From assembly GCA_009773005.1 (NCBI GenBank), contig WOUT01000007.1:1-64000 (forward strand): 64,000 nucleotides of DNA, given 5' to 3'. The translations under genes were made by a program, and so were the position numbers. The stretch is from Chloroflexota bacterium (GTDB lineage Bacteria; Chloroflexota; Anaerolineae; Anaerolineales; Anaerolineaceae). The notes beneath the pieces were generated by a model. The model ran no database searches, was not told the origin of the DNA, and was given only the letters and a program-made list of their open reading frames with translations. Every line of letters begins with the position of its first letter. Positions within the stretch are counted from its first letter, which is position 1. Below are positions 43,438-51,627 of this stretch, one piece after another.

Positions 43438-44081
43438 CTGTAGTTCCATCCCAACCCATTCGCGTCATGCTGGTTGACGACCACACCATGGTGCGCCGCG
43501 GACTGGCAACCTTTTTGAAGGTTTTTGATGATCTTCAACTTGCAGGTGAAGCCGAAAGTGGCGAAGCTGCAATCCAACTCTGTGCTGAGGTCTTGCCGGA
43601 CGTGATACTAATGGATATGGTTCTGCCAAATATGGATGGAGCAACAGCGACACGCGCCATCCGCCAACAGTTTCCACAAGTACAAATTGTGGCGCTGACC
43701 AGTTTCAAAGAGGGGGAACTTATCAAGAACGCGTTGGAAGCCGGAGCAATTGGCTACCTGCTAAAAGATGTCACTGCTGACGAGCTTGCCCACGCCATCC
43801 GTGCCGCGCATGCCGACCGCGCTACCCTGTCTCCCGAAGTAGCCCAAGTCATTGTCCATGGAGCCGGCCAACCGACAAAGCCTGGCCTCGACCTGACAGA
43901 ACGCGAACGCGTAGTGCTGGTTTTGATGGTTGAAGGTTTAACAAATACACAAATCGCTGGAAGACTGACCGTAAGCCCATCCACAATCAAATCCCACGTT
44001 AGTAATATTCTTACCAAGTTGGGCGTGTCTAGCCGCACTGAAGCCGTAACTCTGGCATTGCGTAACGGACTCGTCACCTGA
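43434..44081 (+). CDS. NarL/LuxR-family response regulator
   Basis: A 215-residue regulator. The receiver domain has DD near 15, the phospho-acceptor Asp in VILMDMVLP (about 59), Thr in VALTS and Lys in LLKDV. The C-terminal HTH is LTEREREVVL-like with TNTQIAGRLTVSPSTIKSHVSNILTKLGV. The gene overlaps the upstream kinase by 4 nt. Targets are unknown; katA or the stress genes nearby are candidates, as inference only. Confidence 0.92.
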   Translation: MTVVPSQPIRVMLVDDHTMVRRGLATFLKVFDDLQLAGEAESGEAAIQLCAEVLPDVILMDMVLPNMDGATATRAIRQQFPQVQIVALTSFKEGELIKNALEAGAIGYLLKDVTADELAHAIRAAHADRATLSPEVAQVIVHGAGQPTKPGLDLTERERVVLVLMVEGLTNTQIAGRLTVSPSTIKSHVSNILTKLGVSSRTEAVTLALRNGLVT

Positions 44082-44094
44082 CCAAAGATTTCCC

Positions 44095-44155
44095 CTCCCC
44101 CAAGTGGCGGAGGCGAATACTCCCCGACCGATGGATGTGGCAGGGGAGTGTTTGT
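44095..44155. repeat. 61-nt hairpin element, copy 1
   Basis: 61 bases matching 47566-47626 at 53 positions with no gap. It can fold into a CTCC/GGAG hairpin followed by a long stem (ATACTCCCC / GGGGAGTGT). Changes between the copies include U-G to C-G pairs, as expected for a conserved RNA or DNA structure. It lies 70 nt before the hybrid kinase gene. Confidence 0.75.
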
Positions 44156-44225
44156 GAGAGCATTAAGTGGACATATATTTTTTCGGCAGCGCGAGCCGTA
44201 AGACAAATTCGCGCTTAAAAAGAGG

Positions 44226-46340
44226 ATGAACATGCGCAAAGAAATCCGCGATCCCGCCATTCTCAACCCCGCCGCTGGCACGGCGACGGGCATCACCGTG
44301 GTCCGACCACAGGAGGCCTTGCTTAAAACTGGAGCCCTTCAGAGTGCAATATTCAACAGCGCCAACTTTTCGAGTATCGCCACTGACGCGAAGGGCGTCA
44401 TTCAAATCTTCAACGTCGGCGCGGAACGCATGCTGGGCTACGCGGCCGCCGACGTCCTGAACAAGATCACGCCAGCCGACATTTCCGATCCGAAGGAAGT
44501 GATTACGCGCGCCATGGCGTTGAGCGACGAGTTCTCCACGCCGATTACGCCGGGCTTCGAGGCATTGGTGTACAAGGCTTCACGCGGCATCGAGGACATC
44601 TACGAATTGACCTACATTCGCAAGGACGGCAGCCACTTCCCGGCGGTCGTGTCGGTCACGGCGCTGCGCGACGATCAAGACGCCATCATTGGCTATCTGT
44701 TGATCGGCACCGACAACACCGCGCGCAAGCGGATCGAAGCAGAGCAGAAACAGCTCGGGCAACGCCTGCGCGACCAACAGTTCTACACTCGCTCCCTATT
44801 CGAATCCAACATCGACGCGTTGATGACCACTGATCCATCCGGCATCATCACCGACGTGAACAAACAGATGGAGACACTCACCGGTTGCACGCGAGACGAA
44901 TTGATTGGTGCTCCATTCATGAACTACTTCACTGATCCAGAGCGGGCTGAGATGAGCATCAAACTGGTGCTGAGAAAAAAGAAGATAACCAATTATGAGC
45001 TTACTGCCCGCGCCAGGGATGGTAAAGAAACTGTGGTGTCTTATAATGCGACCACCTTTTACGATCGGGATAGGAAGCTGCAGGGCATGTTCGCCGCTGC
45101 CCGCGATGTCACTGAGCGCAACCTCCTGGATCAGGTGCTGTTGGAAAAAAACGTCGAGCTGGAAAGTGCCAAATCTGTGGCGGAAAAAGCCAACCTCGCC
45201 AAATCTGATTTCCTATCCAACATGAGCCACGAGCTGCGCAGTCCGCTCAATGCCATCCTCGGATTCGCCCAACTAATGGAGTCTGATTCGCAGCCGCCTA
45301 CGCTTGTCCAGAAGCAAAGCATCACCCAGATCCTTCAGGCGGGATGGCATCTGCTGAAGTTGATCGACGAAATCCTCGATCTCGCGAAGATTGAGTCCGG
45401 GCAGATACCGCTGTCGCTGGAACCGGTGTCACTGGCTGAAGTCATTCTTGAATGTCAGGATATGATCATAACTCAGGCGAAACAGCGAGGCATCAAAATG
45501 ACCTTTCCCCGGTTCAACCTCCCTTACTTTGTTCTTGCAGATCGGACTCGGGTTAAACAAGTTATCATCAATCTACTTACAAACGCAATCAAATACAACG
45601 TGAATAAGGGAACAGTTGAGGTGAAATGCATTGAGAGAACACCGGAGTGCATTCGCGTAAGCATTCGGGACACCGGTGCGGGATTGTCTCCGGAACAGGT
45701 GGCACAGCTATTCCAGTCATTCAATCGCCTCGGACAGGAAGCCGGCAGCGTTGAAGGTACGGGCATTGGCCTCGTGGTGGCCAAGCAACTGATCGAACTG
45801 ATGGGGGGTGTAATCGGCGTGGAAAGCACTGTTGGGGTAGGAAGTTTGTTCTGGTTCGAACTCAACTCGGTAGATGAGACACATCTTCCAATGGAGGTGA
45901 ACGATGAAGAAGTACTGGTCAAACCACACGTCCAACCAGGAACTAAGCAGCACACCCTGCTCTATGTAGAGGACAACCCGGCCAACCTGAATCTGGTCGA
46001 ACTAATCATCGCGCGCCGCCCCAACATGCACTTGCTGACCGCTGTAAGCGGGAATAATGGCATCAAGATAGCACGGGAATCGAAGCCGGATGTGATCCTG
46101 ATGGACATCAATCTGCCTGACATCAATGGTTTTGAAGCCCTGAAAATCCTGCAATCAGACCCGACCACTAAACGCATCCCCGTAGTCGCCCTTAGTGCCA
46201 ATGCCATGCCCCGCGATATTAAAAAAGGTCTTTAGGCAGAATTCTTGCGTTACATTACCAAACCGATCAACATCAAAAAGTTTATAGACGCGCTTGAAGA
46301 TGCGCTGGAATTTGCAAGAAAAAAACCCGAAAAGAATTGA
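44226..46340 (+). pseudogene. Hybrid histidine kinase with an in-frame amber stop
   Basis: PAS-PAS-HisKA-HATPase-receiver. The phospho-His is in SNMSHELRSPLNAIL, and the N, D and G boxes are in LLTNAIKYN, DTGAGLSP and GTGIGLVVAK. The receiver at the C-terminus begins LLYVEDNPANL with Asp in VILMDINLPD. Translation stops at TAG 46233-46235 after DIKKGL, yet the frame goes on AEFLRYITKPINIKKF to TGA 46340, which includes the conserved Lys of the receiver. The stop thus removes the last quarter of the receiver. The kinase part (669 residues) may still be made. ATG 44232 is the better spaced start. Confidence 0.8.
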
Positions 46341-46358
46341 TAACATTCTGCGATTTTT

Positions 46359-47413
46359 ATGAAAAATTCACCAGACATTCTTAACGGCAAAATCCTGATC
46401 GTTGACGATCAGGAAGTTAATATCCTTCTACTTGAGCGGATGCTGCGCGGTGCCGGCTATGTTTCCATCACGTCCACTATGAATCCGGGCGAGGTTTGCG
46501 CGCTTCACCTCAAGAACCGCTACGACTTGATCCTGCTCGATCTTCAGATGCCCGGCATGGACGGATTTCAGGTGATGGAGGGGCTCAAAGAAATTGAACC
46601 GGACGGCTACCTCCCGGTGCTTGTCATCACTGCCCAACCGGGTCACAAGTTGCGCGCGTTCCAGGCCGGCGCGAAGGATTTCATTAGCAAACCATTTGAG
46701 CTGGCCGAGGTGCTGGCGCGCGTTCACAACATGCTGGAAGTGCGCCTGTTGCACAAGGAATTGCACAATTACAACGACATGCTGGAACAACAAGTGCGAG
46801 AACGGACCGCCGATCTTCAGGAAAGCTATCTGGAAACCATTTTCACAATGACGCGCGCGGCGGAACACAAAGATGAGGACATCGGCACCCACGTGCAACG
46901 CATCAGCTATTACAGCCGCGAGCTTGCCAGGATGCTCAGCCTAGATGAAGAGTTCGTCGACAAGATTTTTTTCGCGAGCCCGATGCACGACATAGGTAAA
47001 ATAGGCATCCCCGACCATATACTGCTGAAGCCGGGCGGCTTAACGGTGGATGAGTGGGAGGTTATGAAGGGGCACGCCTTGATGGGCTCGAAGATCCTCG
47101 GCAACAGCAAGTCACCCTTTCTCAGGATGGGCGCCGAGATCGCGCTCAATCACCATGAGCGTTGGGACGGCGGGGGTTATCCGAATGGAAGGCGGGTTGA
47201 GGCTATTCCTCTGGCGGCGCGCATTATGAATATCTGCGACCCCTTCGAAGCAAGCGGCCATACAAACCAGCATTCGACCATCTGAAGGCCGTGGACATCA
47301 TTACGCACGGCGATGGCCGCACCGAGCCGGAGCATTTTGACCCGGTTATTCTTGCAGCGTTCAAGCAAAACCACCAATCGTTCCGCGATATCTTCGAGGC
47401 ATATACGGCATAG
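46359..47413 (+). pseudogene. Response regulator with HD-GYP domain, frameshifted
   Basis: A receiver (Asp in LILLDLQMPG) joined to an HD-GYP domain, the RpfG-type c-di-GMP phosphodiesterase. HD is in SPMHDIGKIG and the HHExxDGxGYP motif is NHHERWDGGGYP. After MNICD the frame is lost and stops at 47285. Another frame continues [25 protein letters not shown] to TAG 47413. The family usually reads D-V-Y-D-A-L here, so exactly 10 bases coding for VYDA appear to be deleted. The conserved C-terminal helices are therefore missing. The gene lies 18 nt after the damaged hybrid kinase. Confidence 0.82.
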
Positions 47414-47565
47414 CCTTTGATGGATCTTTCTATCCTCTGCCAACGTGACGGGCTTTGACATCATTGTATGCATCCGGACTGGCTTCACCAACGAGAATGG
47501 GTACAAGACTATGGGCTATGCAGTTGGTGCATCTATTTATGCAGATTCTCAATTAAATTTAAGAT

Positions 47566-47626
47566 CTCCCCCAAGTGGCGGAGGTAAACACCCCCCGGCT
47601 GATGGATGTGACCGGGGAGTGTTTGT
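47566..47626. repeat. 61-nt hairpin element, copy 2
   Basis: Second copy of the element at 44095-44155, same length. It can form an ACAC..CCGG / CCGG..GTGT stem of 11 bp with one mismatch. It ends 14 nt before the ATG of the receiver-only gene, so it would lie in its leader. Confidence 0.75.
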
Positions 47627-47640
47627 TGTACGATAATTCT

Positions 47641-48012
47641 ATGATACGTGTATATTTGGCCGATGCTAAACCCGAAGAGCGCTCCGCCCTTCGTCTATTA
47701 CTACTTGATCTGAAGATGGAAGTGATTGGCGAATCAGCCGATTGGTCTACCACAATAGCTCAGATACCAGTTAGTCGCACAGATATGTTGTTAGTGGATT
47801 GGGATTTACTCCCCAGCGCGCCTAGTGTGGCTCTCGAAGAACTCCGAAAGGCCTGTCCAACCGCGCTGGTCATTGTCCTCATCAGCCATCTTGATGCCCG
47901 TCAGCAAGCCGCACTCTCCGCTGGTGCCGATGTGTTTATCAGTAAAAGTGAGACGCCTGAGCGTGTGGCCGAACACATGCGAACCATCGCGGCGGGAGTT
48001 CCGATTAATTGA
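47641..48012 (+). CDS. Stand-alone receiver domain protein
   Basis: A 123-residue CheY-like receiver with no output domain. It starts MIRVYLADAKPEERSAL; acidic residues are near 8-9, the phospho-acceptor is in LLVDWDLL and the Lys is in FISKSE. The frame is open upstream to 47575, but that part covers the 61-nt element, so ATG 47641 was chosen. It may relay phosphate from the hybrid kinase or the upstream sensor. The hairpin 48056-48086 follows. Confidence 0.82.
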   Translation: MIRVYLADAKPEERSALRLLLLDLKMEVIGESADWSTTIAQIPVSRTDMLLVDWDLLPSAPSVALEELRKACPTALVIVLISHLDARQQAALSAGADVFISKSETPERVAEHMRTIAAGVPIN

Positions 48013-48055
48013 CGCCACCTCGCTAATTGGAGGGACTTAAAATAGACTCAAAATG

Positions 48056-48091
48056 CTGTCCCGAACGACGGCGAAAACTGGGACAGTTCTT
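48056..48091 (+). terminator. Possible terminator after the receiver gene
   Basis: 7-bp stem CTGTCCC (48056-48062) / GGGACAG (48080-48086) followed by TTCTTTC. A 17-nt loop and a mixed T-run make it moderate. Confidence 0.5.
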
Positions 48092-48115
48092 TCAAGGGAT
48101 TAGGAGGAATAAACG

Positions 48116-48311
48116 ATAAACAAAGATGTATTCGAAGGCAAGTGGAAGCAAATCCGGGGGGAGGCAAAAGTATGGTGGGGCGAACTGACTGATGACGACC
48201 TGGGAAAAGTTGACGGTAAGTTCGATAAACTAATCGGCCTGCTTGAACTTCATACAGTATGGTTATACCCGGCAGCAAGCCGAAGAAGAATACAAAAAGA
48301 GGACAAGTTGA
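48116..48311 (+). pseudogene. CsbD-like stress protein gene with ATA start and frameshift
   Basis: The frame at 48116 reads (I)NKDVFEGKWKQIRGEAKVWWGELTDDDLGKVDGKFDKLIGLLE, which is the CsbD family. The start is ATA where relatives have ATG, although AGGAGG is ideally spaced 8 nt upstream. Near 48255 the frame is lost. The family ending QYGYTRQQAEEEYKKRTS continues in another frame to TGA 48309-48311. Both changes suggest a dying gene, or assembly errors. Confidence 0.75.
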
Positions 48312-48778
48312 GAGACTATAAAGAAGTAAGAACTACACACCATGAACAGGGACGTGAACAACGTGTCACAACCTTTAAAGCCACACAAATGATCTGGTTG
48401 CTGTTGGGCATTCTCGAAGCCGTGATTGCTCTGCGGGTTGTGTTTAAATTGATCGGGGTCAATGCGGAAAATCCATTCGCAGCGTTCCTTTACAATGTAA
48501 CCAACTTTTTCGTGGCTCCTTTTGCAAGTTTGACGGCAGCCCCGGCAGCTGGCGGTATGGTGTTTGAATTTTCTTCCATCATCGCAATGATCGTTTACGC
48601 GCTGATCGGTTGGGGTCTTGAACGGCTTGTGAATGTGCTTTTCTACCGCCCGCGCGGACCCGTGATCGTCAGACAGACAACTGTTGCTGATCATACCCCT
48701 CAGCAAGTATCCTCGAGTGTTAGTCAAACGACGACCACCACCGATCACACGAATAACCAAACACCGGGTTCCCTTTGA
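48308..48778 (+). CDS. YggT-family membrane protein
   Basis: A 156-residue membrane protein with a YggT domain: two or three helices (IWLLLGILEAVIALRVVFKLI; FSSIIAMIVYALIGWGLERLV) and NPFAAFLYNVTNFFVAPF between them. The tail is Thr/Ser/Gln-rich. The likely start is TTG 48308, which overlaps the CsbD stop (TTGA) and follows AGAGG. YggT proteins affect osmotic or envelope stress, but the mechanism is not known. Confidence 0.78.
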   Translation: MRDYKEVRTTHHEQGREQRVTTFKATQMIWLLLGILEAVIALRVVFKLIGVNAENPFAAFLYNVTNFFVAPFASLTAAPAAGGMVFEFSSIIAMIVYALIGWGLERLVNVLFYRPRGPVIVRQTTVADHTPQQVSSSVSQTTTTTDHTNNQTPGSL

Positions 48779-48866
48779 TCGTGGAGTTGACACACACCAC
48801 GCTGGTTTCATCATGCAACCGCGCTGAAAAGCCGGATTTGTAAAACAATCTAAGAAGGAGAAAAAA

Positions 48867-49124
48867 ATGAACCTTATCATATACCTTATTGCTGGAGCGA
48901 TCGTCGGTTATCTTGCGAGCAGGATCATGCGAACGAATTCGCAACAGGGCCTGCTACTCGATATCATAGTAGGCGTCATTGGCGCGTTTCTGGCTGGTTA
49001 CTTTATCAGCCCTCTGTTGGGTGTCGGGACGATCAACGATGCCATCACCATTCCGACAATGCTGGTGACACTGCTGGGGTCCGTTATCCTGCTGGCGATC
49101 ATCCGCCTGATTCGCCGCAGATAA
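48867..49124 (+). CDS. GlsB/YeaQ/YmgE-family stress membrane protein
   Basis: An 85-residue transglycosylase-associated-type membrane protein, almost all hydrophobic with Gly motifs: GAIVGYLASRIM, DIIVGVIGAFLAGYFI and LLGSVILLAIIRLIRR. These small proteins are induced by general stress in many bacteria. GAAGGAG lies before the ATG. A hairpin follows. Confidence 0.85.
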   Translation: MNLIIYLIAGAIVGYLASRIMRTNSQQGLLLDIIVGVIGAFLAGYFISPLLGVGTINDAITIPTMLVTLLGSVILLAIIRLIRRR

Positions 49125-49155
49125 TAACCCGTCAATTTCCGCATGTATACGATCC

Positions 49156-49580
49156 GGCAAGCAGGAGTGCGCCATGGCACCCCTGCTTGCCACAAAGAAT
49201 AAAGAATAAAGCTGGGAGTTTTTCTATCACATGCGTGAACCTGTGATGGGTGTCAAGCAACCAACGACCACCGATCAGCTTATTCATGGTTAGGTAATGA
49301 GGAAGAATGAACATTCTGTCTGATAAATACATATCGGATTTGAATCGACAGGGTCCATTTTCAGTCTTAATGCATTCCATGCAAGGCAGATTCAGGTTGG
49401 TGATCTGGTGCTTTACACTTACTGAGTCAGACCGATTCAAGGCTGGGATCAATTTTGGTAGTGAGGGGCGAGACGGATAAACGCTTCTCGAGGGCTTTTA
49501 TCTCTTCCTAAACCCAACCAACATATCAGGCAAACATCAATCAGCATTCTTCTCGTGCATTTTACGAAAGGGTTACTACT
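49156..49580. other. Hairpin and gap without a recognised gene
   Basis: Begins with a strong hairpin, GGCAAGCAGG (49156-49165) / CCTGCTTGCC (49182-49191), extendable by GTGC/GCAC past one mismatch, and with no U-run. From 49192 to 49580 (about 390 nt) I see no supported gene on either strand. Confidence 0.5.
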
Positions 49581-49736
49581 TTGGATAGATTTACTAAAAA
49601 TATTGGCATGTTATTGCTAGCCATCTGGCTCATCGTATAGGGCTTGGTTGCACTCATCCCAGCGCTAAGTGGTCTGGGACCAGTTTTGGCGATCCTCGCC
49701 ATTGCTGCTGGTGTTTTTATCTTACTGCGCCGTTAA
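49581..49736 (+). pseudogene. Small two-helix membrane protein with in-frame amber stop
   Basis: From TTG 49581 (AAAGGG upstream) the frame reads (M)DRFTKNIGMLLLAIWLIV, stops at TAG 49638-49640, and goes on GLVALIPALSGLG and AILAIAAGVFILLRR to TAA 49736. Without the stop it would be a 51-residue protein with two membrane helices, of a type common in Chloroflexota. A single base change from TGG or similar would create the stop. Confidence 0.6.
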
Positions 49737-49742
49737 GTCAAC

Positions 49743-49770
49743 TACCACCTGGTTACTAGACCAGGTGGTA
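49743..49770. other. Hairpin between small membrane protein genes
   Basis: Perfect 10-bp stem TACCACCTGG (49743-49752) / CCAGGTGGTA (49761-49770) with 8-nt loop and no T-run. It lies before the next ribosome-binding site and may be an RNA-stability or attenuation element. Confidence 0.5.
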
Positions 49771-49800
49771 TCCGATTCATCATTCAAAAGGAGAAATCTT

Positions 49801-49959
49801 ATGTTGTGGACTATCATTGTTGTTCTAATAGTATTGTGGCTGTTCGGCTTTTTCGGCCGGAACATAAGTCCAAGGTTGCCACGCACAGGTAGTTGGATTC
49901 ACACTCTGATCGTTATCGCGGTTATTCTTGTTATTTTGAACCTGCTTGGGGTGTTGTAA
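49801..49959 (+). CDS. lmo0937-family small membrane protein
   Basis: A 52-residue protein with two helices (MLWTIIVVLIVLWLFGFFG; IHTLIVIAVILVILNLLGVL). This matches the lmo0937/DUF5670 family, often found with CsbD, YggT and GlsB genes. AGGAG lies 8 nt before the ATG. A longer in-frame version from 49669 has no support. Confidence 0.8.
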   Translation: MLWTIIVVLIVLWLFGFFGRNISPRLPRTGSWIHTLIVIAVILVILNLLGVL

Positions 49960-50060
49960 AGCTACTCGAGTATCATGGTAACTACTGTGCCTTTAGGCTC
50001 TTATTTAGGCCCACCATGATAAACAAGAATAGCATTTATGTGAAATAACAAGAAATAAGA

Positions 50061-50087
50061 ATCGCCGGCGATCCGGCGATTTTTTTA
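50061..50087 (+). terminator. Intrinsic terminator after the small-membrane-protein genes
   Basis: Perfect 8-bp stem ATCGCCGG (50061-50068) / CCGGCGAT (50073-50080), loop CGAT, then seven T. A long inverted repeat TATCATGGT / ACCATGATA (about 49971-50023) lies just before it. Confidence 0.9.
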
Positions 50088-50089
50088 GA

Positions 50090-50250
50090 CCACTAAAATA
50101 GAACCCCCTTGGGTGCAACGAGATTTATTACTCCCATGTGGTGCGAATTCGTGTTGCCTGCACCATTTGGGTTTGGCCTTAACATACCTCGACACTGCCC
50201 CGCACTGCGTTTGCCAGTGCAGGGGTGGTATGAGAGGGCTAGTTAAAAAA
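50090..50250 (-). other. Structured region after tRNA-Glu
   Basis: No gene. It contains a strong hairpin GCACTG / CAGTGC with flanking CCCC / GGGG (about 50196-50224), and a second one, GGTGC / GCACC, around GAATTC (about 50140-50168). The reverse strand also shows AAGGCCAAA, shared with the tRNA-Glu anticodon arm, so this may be a very degraded tRNA tail copy. That is a weak suggestion. Confidence 0.35.
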
Positions 50251-50255
50251 AATAG

Positions 50256-50328
50256 TGCCCCCAACGGGATTCGAACCCGTGTTTTGGCCTTGAGAGGGCC
50301 ACGTCCTGGGCCACTAGACAATGGGGGC
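50256..50328 (-). tRNA. tRNA-Glu (CTC)
   Basis: A 73-nt cloverleaf. The acceptor GCCCCCA (50328-50322) pairs with TGGGGGC (50263-50257), the anticodon arm is GGCC-CTCTCAA-GGCC with CTC, and the T-arm is CGGGTTCGAATCCCG. Eight T residues follow at once as a terminator-like run. Confidence 0.95.
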
Positions 50329-50516
50329 GTCTATTAACGAGTGAGATTTTATCATGGTCACGGGTCAGTGTCTAGTTAACCGCTTGTCTCGCGAGAGGGA
50401 ATAACCACCCATCAGTTCCTATTTGACGAAGTCACCATGGCATGCTATTATCTATTTACTCGTGCATTTATTTTAATTTTCTTGCACCTTAACAGGATTT
50501 ATTCAGGAGCAATTAT

Positions 50517-51614
50517 ATGAGTATTGATTTTATTTTTCGTATTCTAGGGATGATCGGTTTCGCAGTCGGGGGAGTATTTTGGGGTCAAAGTCTCGGTCAA
50601 TTGGCGAATGTCAACCCGGTTCCAGGCACCATGTCGGTTGAGCAATATGCCTTTATTATCGGTTCGGTTGGAGCTTTGGCAGGGTTGATCCTGACTCCAT
50701 ACATTACGACACGCCCGATTCGCGCCATCCGCACTGTACTGGCCAGGGTTTCGGCTCAAACGCTTCTTTCAGCCTTGATAGGTTTGATCGCTGGATTAAT
50801 CGTAGCCACGCTTTTTTCTTTCCCAATATCTCTGCTTCCTGCGCCATTAGGCAAGATATTACCTTTCATAGTGGTCATGATATTTGGCTACCTTGGTATC
50901 TCTGTTTTTGTAATGCGCCAGGAAGATATCTTTTCGATCTTCACCGCGATCCGTGGTGGAAGTTCTGTGGCTGCAAAAGAAGGTTCCTCTGGTTGGGCAG
51001 ATAACCGCTCAATCCTGCTGGATACCAGTGTCATTATTGACGGGCGCATTGCGGATATCACCCGCACCGGGTTTTTACCCGGAACGCTTTTAATCCCGCG
51101 TTTTGTGCTCAATGAACTGCAATATATCGCCGACTCTCCAGACAGCATGCGCCGTCAGCGCGGGCGGCGCGGTATGGAGGTATTGGCAGCCTTGCAGAAG
51201 GAACCCACCGTGCCAGTGCGCATCAGCGACATTGATGTAGAAGGTATGCGGGAAGTGGATGACAAATTGGTTGTTCTGGCGCGCCAGCTACGCTGTCCTA
51301 TTCTGACCAATGACTACAACTTGAACCGTGTTGCGGAACTTCAAGGCGTCATTGTGCTCAATATCAATGAACTTGCCAATGCGGTCAAATCCGTTTTACT
51401 TCCCGGAGAGATCATGTCAGTTCGTGTGATCCAGGAAGGACGTGAAGCCGGGCAGGGGGTTGCCTATATGGACGATGGCACGATGGTAGTTGTGGAGAAT
51501 GGGCGCGATTATATGGATAAAGAGATCACTGTGATGGTCACAAAGGTTCTGCAAACTGCCGCAGGGCGGATGATCTTTGGGCGTCCTGAGGATCTGAACG
51601 GTTCGATCCATTAG
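50517..51614 (+). CDS. PIN-TRAM membrane protein (YacL-like)
   Basis: A 365-residue protein. Four membrane helices occupy about residues 5-135. A PIN nuclease domain follows with acidic residues in [11 protein letters not shown] (about 168), [14 protein letters not shown] and LTNDYNL. A TRAM domain closes the protein ([31 protein letters not shown]). This is the YacL type, of unknown target. It lies 13 nt before cysS in one operon with rlmB, an order common in Firmicutes and Chloroflexota. Confidence 0.9.
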   Translation: MSIDFIFRILGMIGFAVGGVFWGQSLGQLANVNPVPGTMSVEQYAFIIGSVGALAGLILTPYITTRPIRAIRTVLARVSAQTLLSALIGLIAGLIVATLFSFPISLLPAPLGKILPFIVVMIFGYLGISVFVMRQEDIFSIFTAIRGGSSVAAKEGSSGWADNRSILLDTSVIIDGRIADITRTGFLPGTLLIPRFVLNELQYIADSPDSMRRQRGRRGMEVLAALQKEPTVPVRISDIDVEGMREVDDKLVVLARQLRCPILTNDYNLNRVAELQGVIVLNINELANAVKSVLLPGEIMSVRVIQEGREAGQGVAYMDDGTMVVVENGRDYMDKEITVMVTKVLQTAAGRMIFGRPEDLNGSIH

Positions 51615-51627
51615 AGGAGTAAGGAAG

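Noticed and set aside
49132-49452. 106-codon reverse frame in the gap after the GlsB-type gene
   Set aside because: No start signal, no known motif, and it covers a hairpin.
46233-49640. TAG read as a sense codon (stop reassignment or suppression) because two in-frame ambers occur
   Set aside because: TAG ends other genes where the next gene starts at once, for example the DarA-like gene ending at 34622-34624 with the next ATG 2 nt later. Single nonsense mutations amid other broken genes are a simpler cause.
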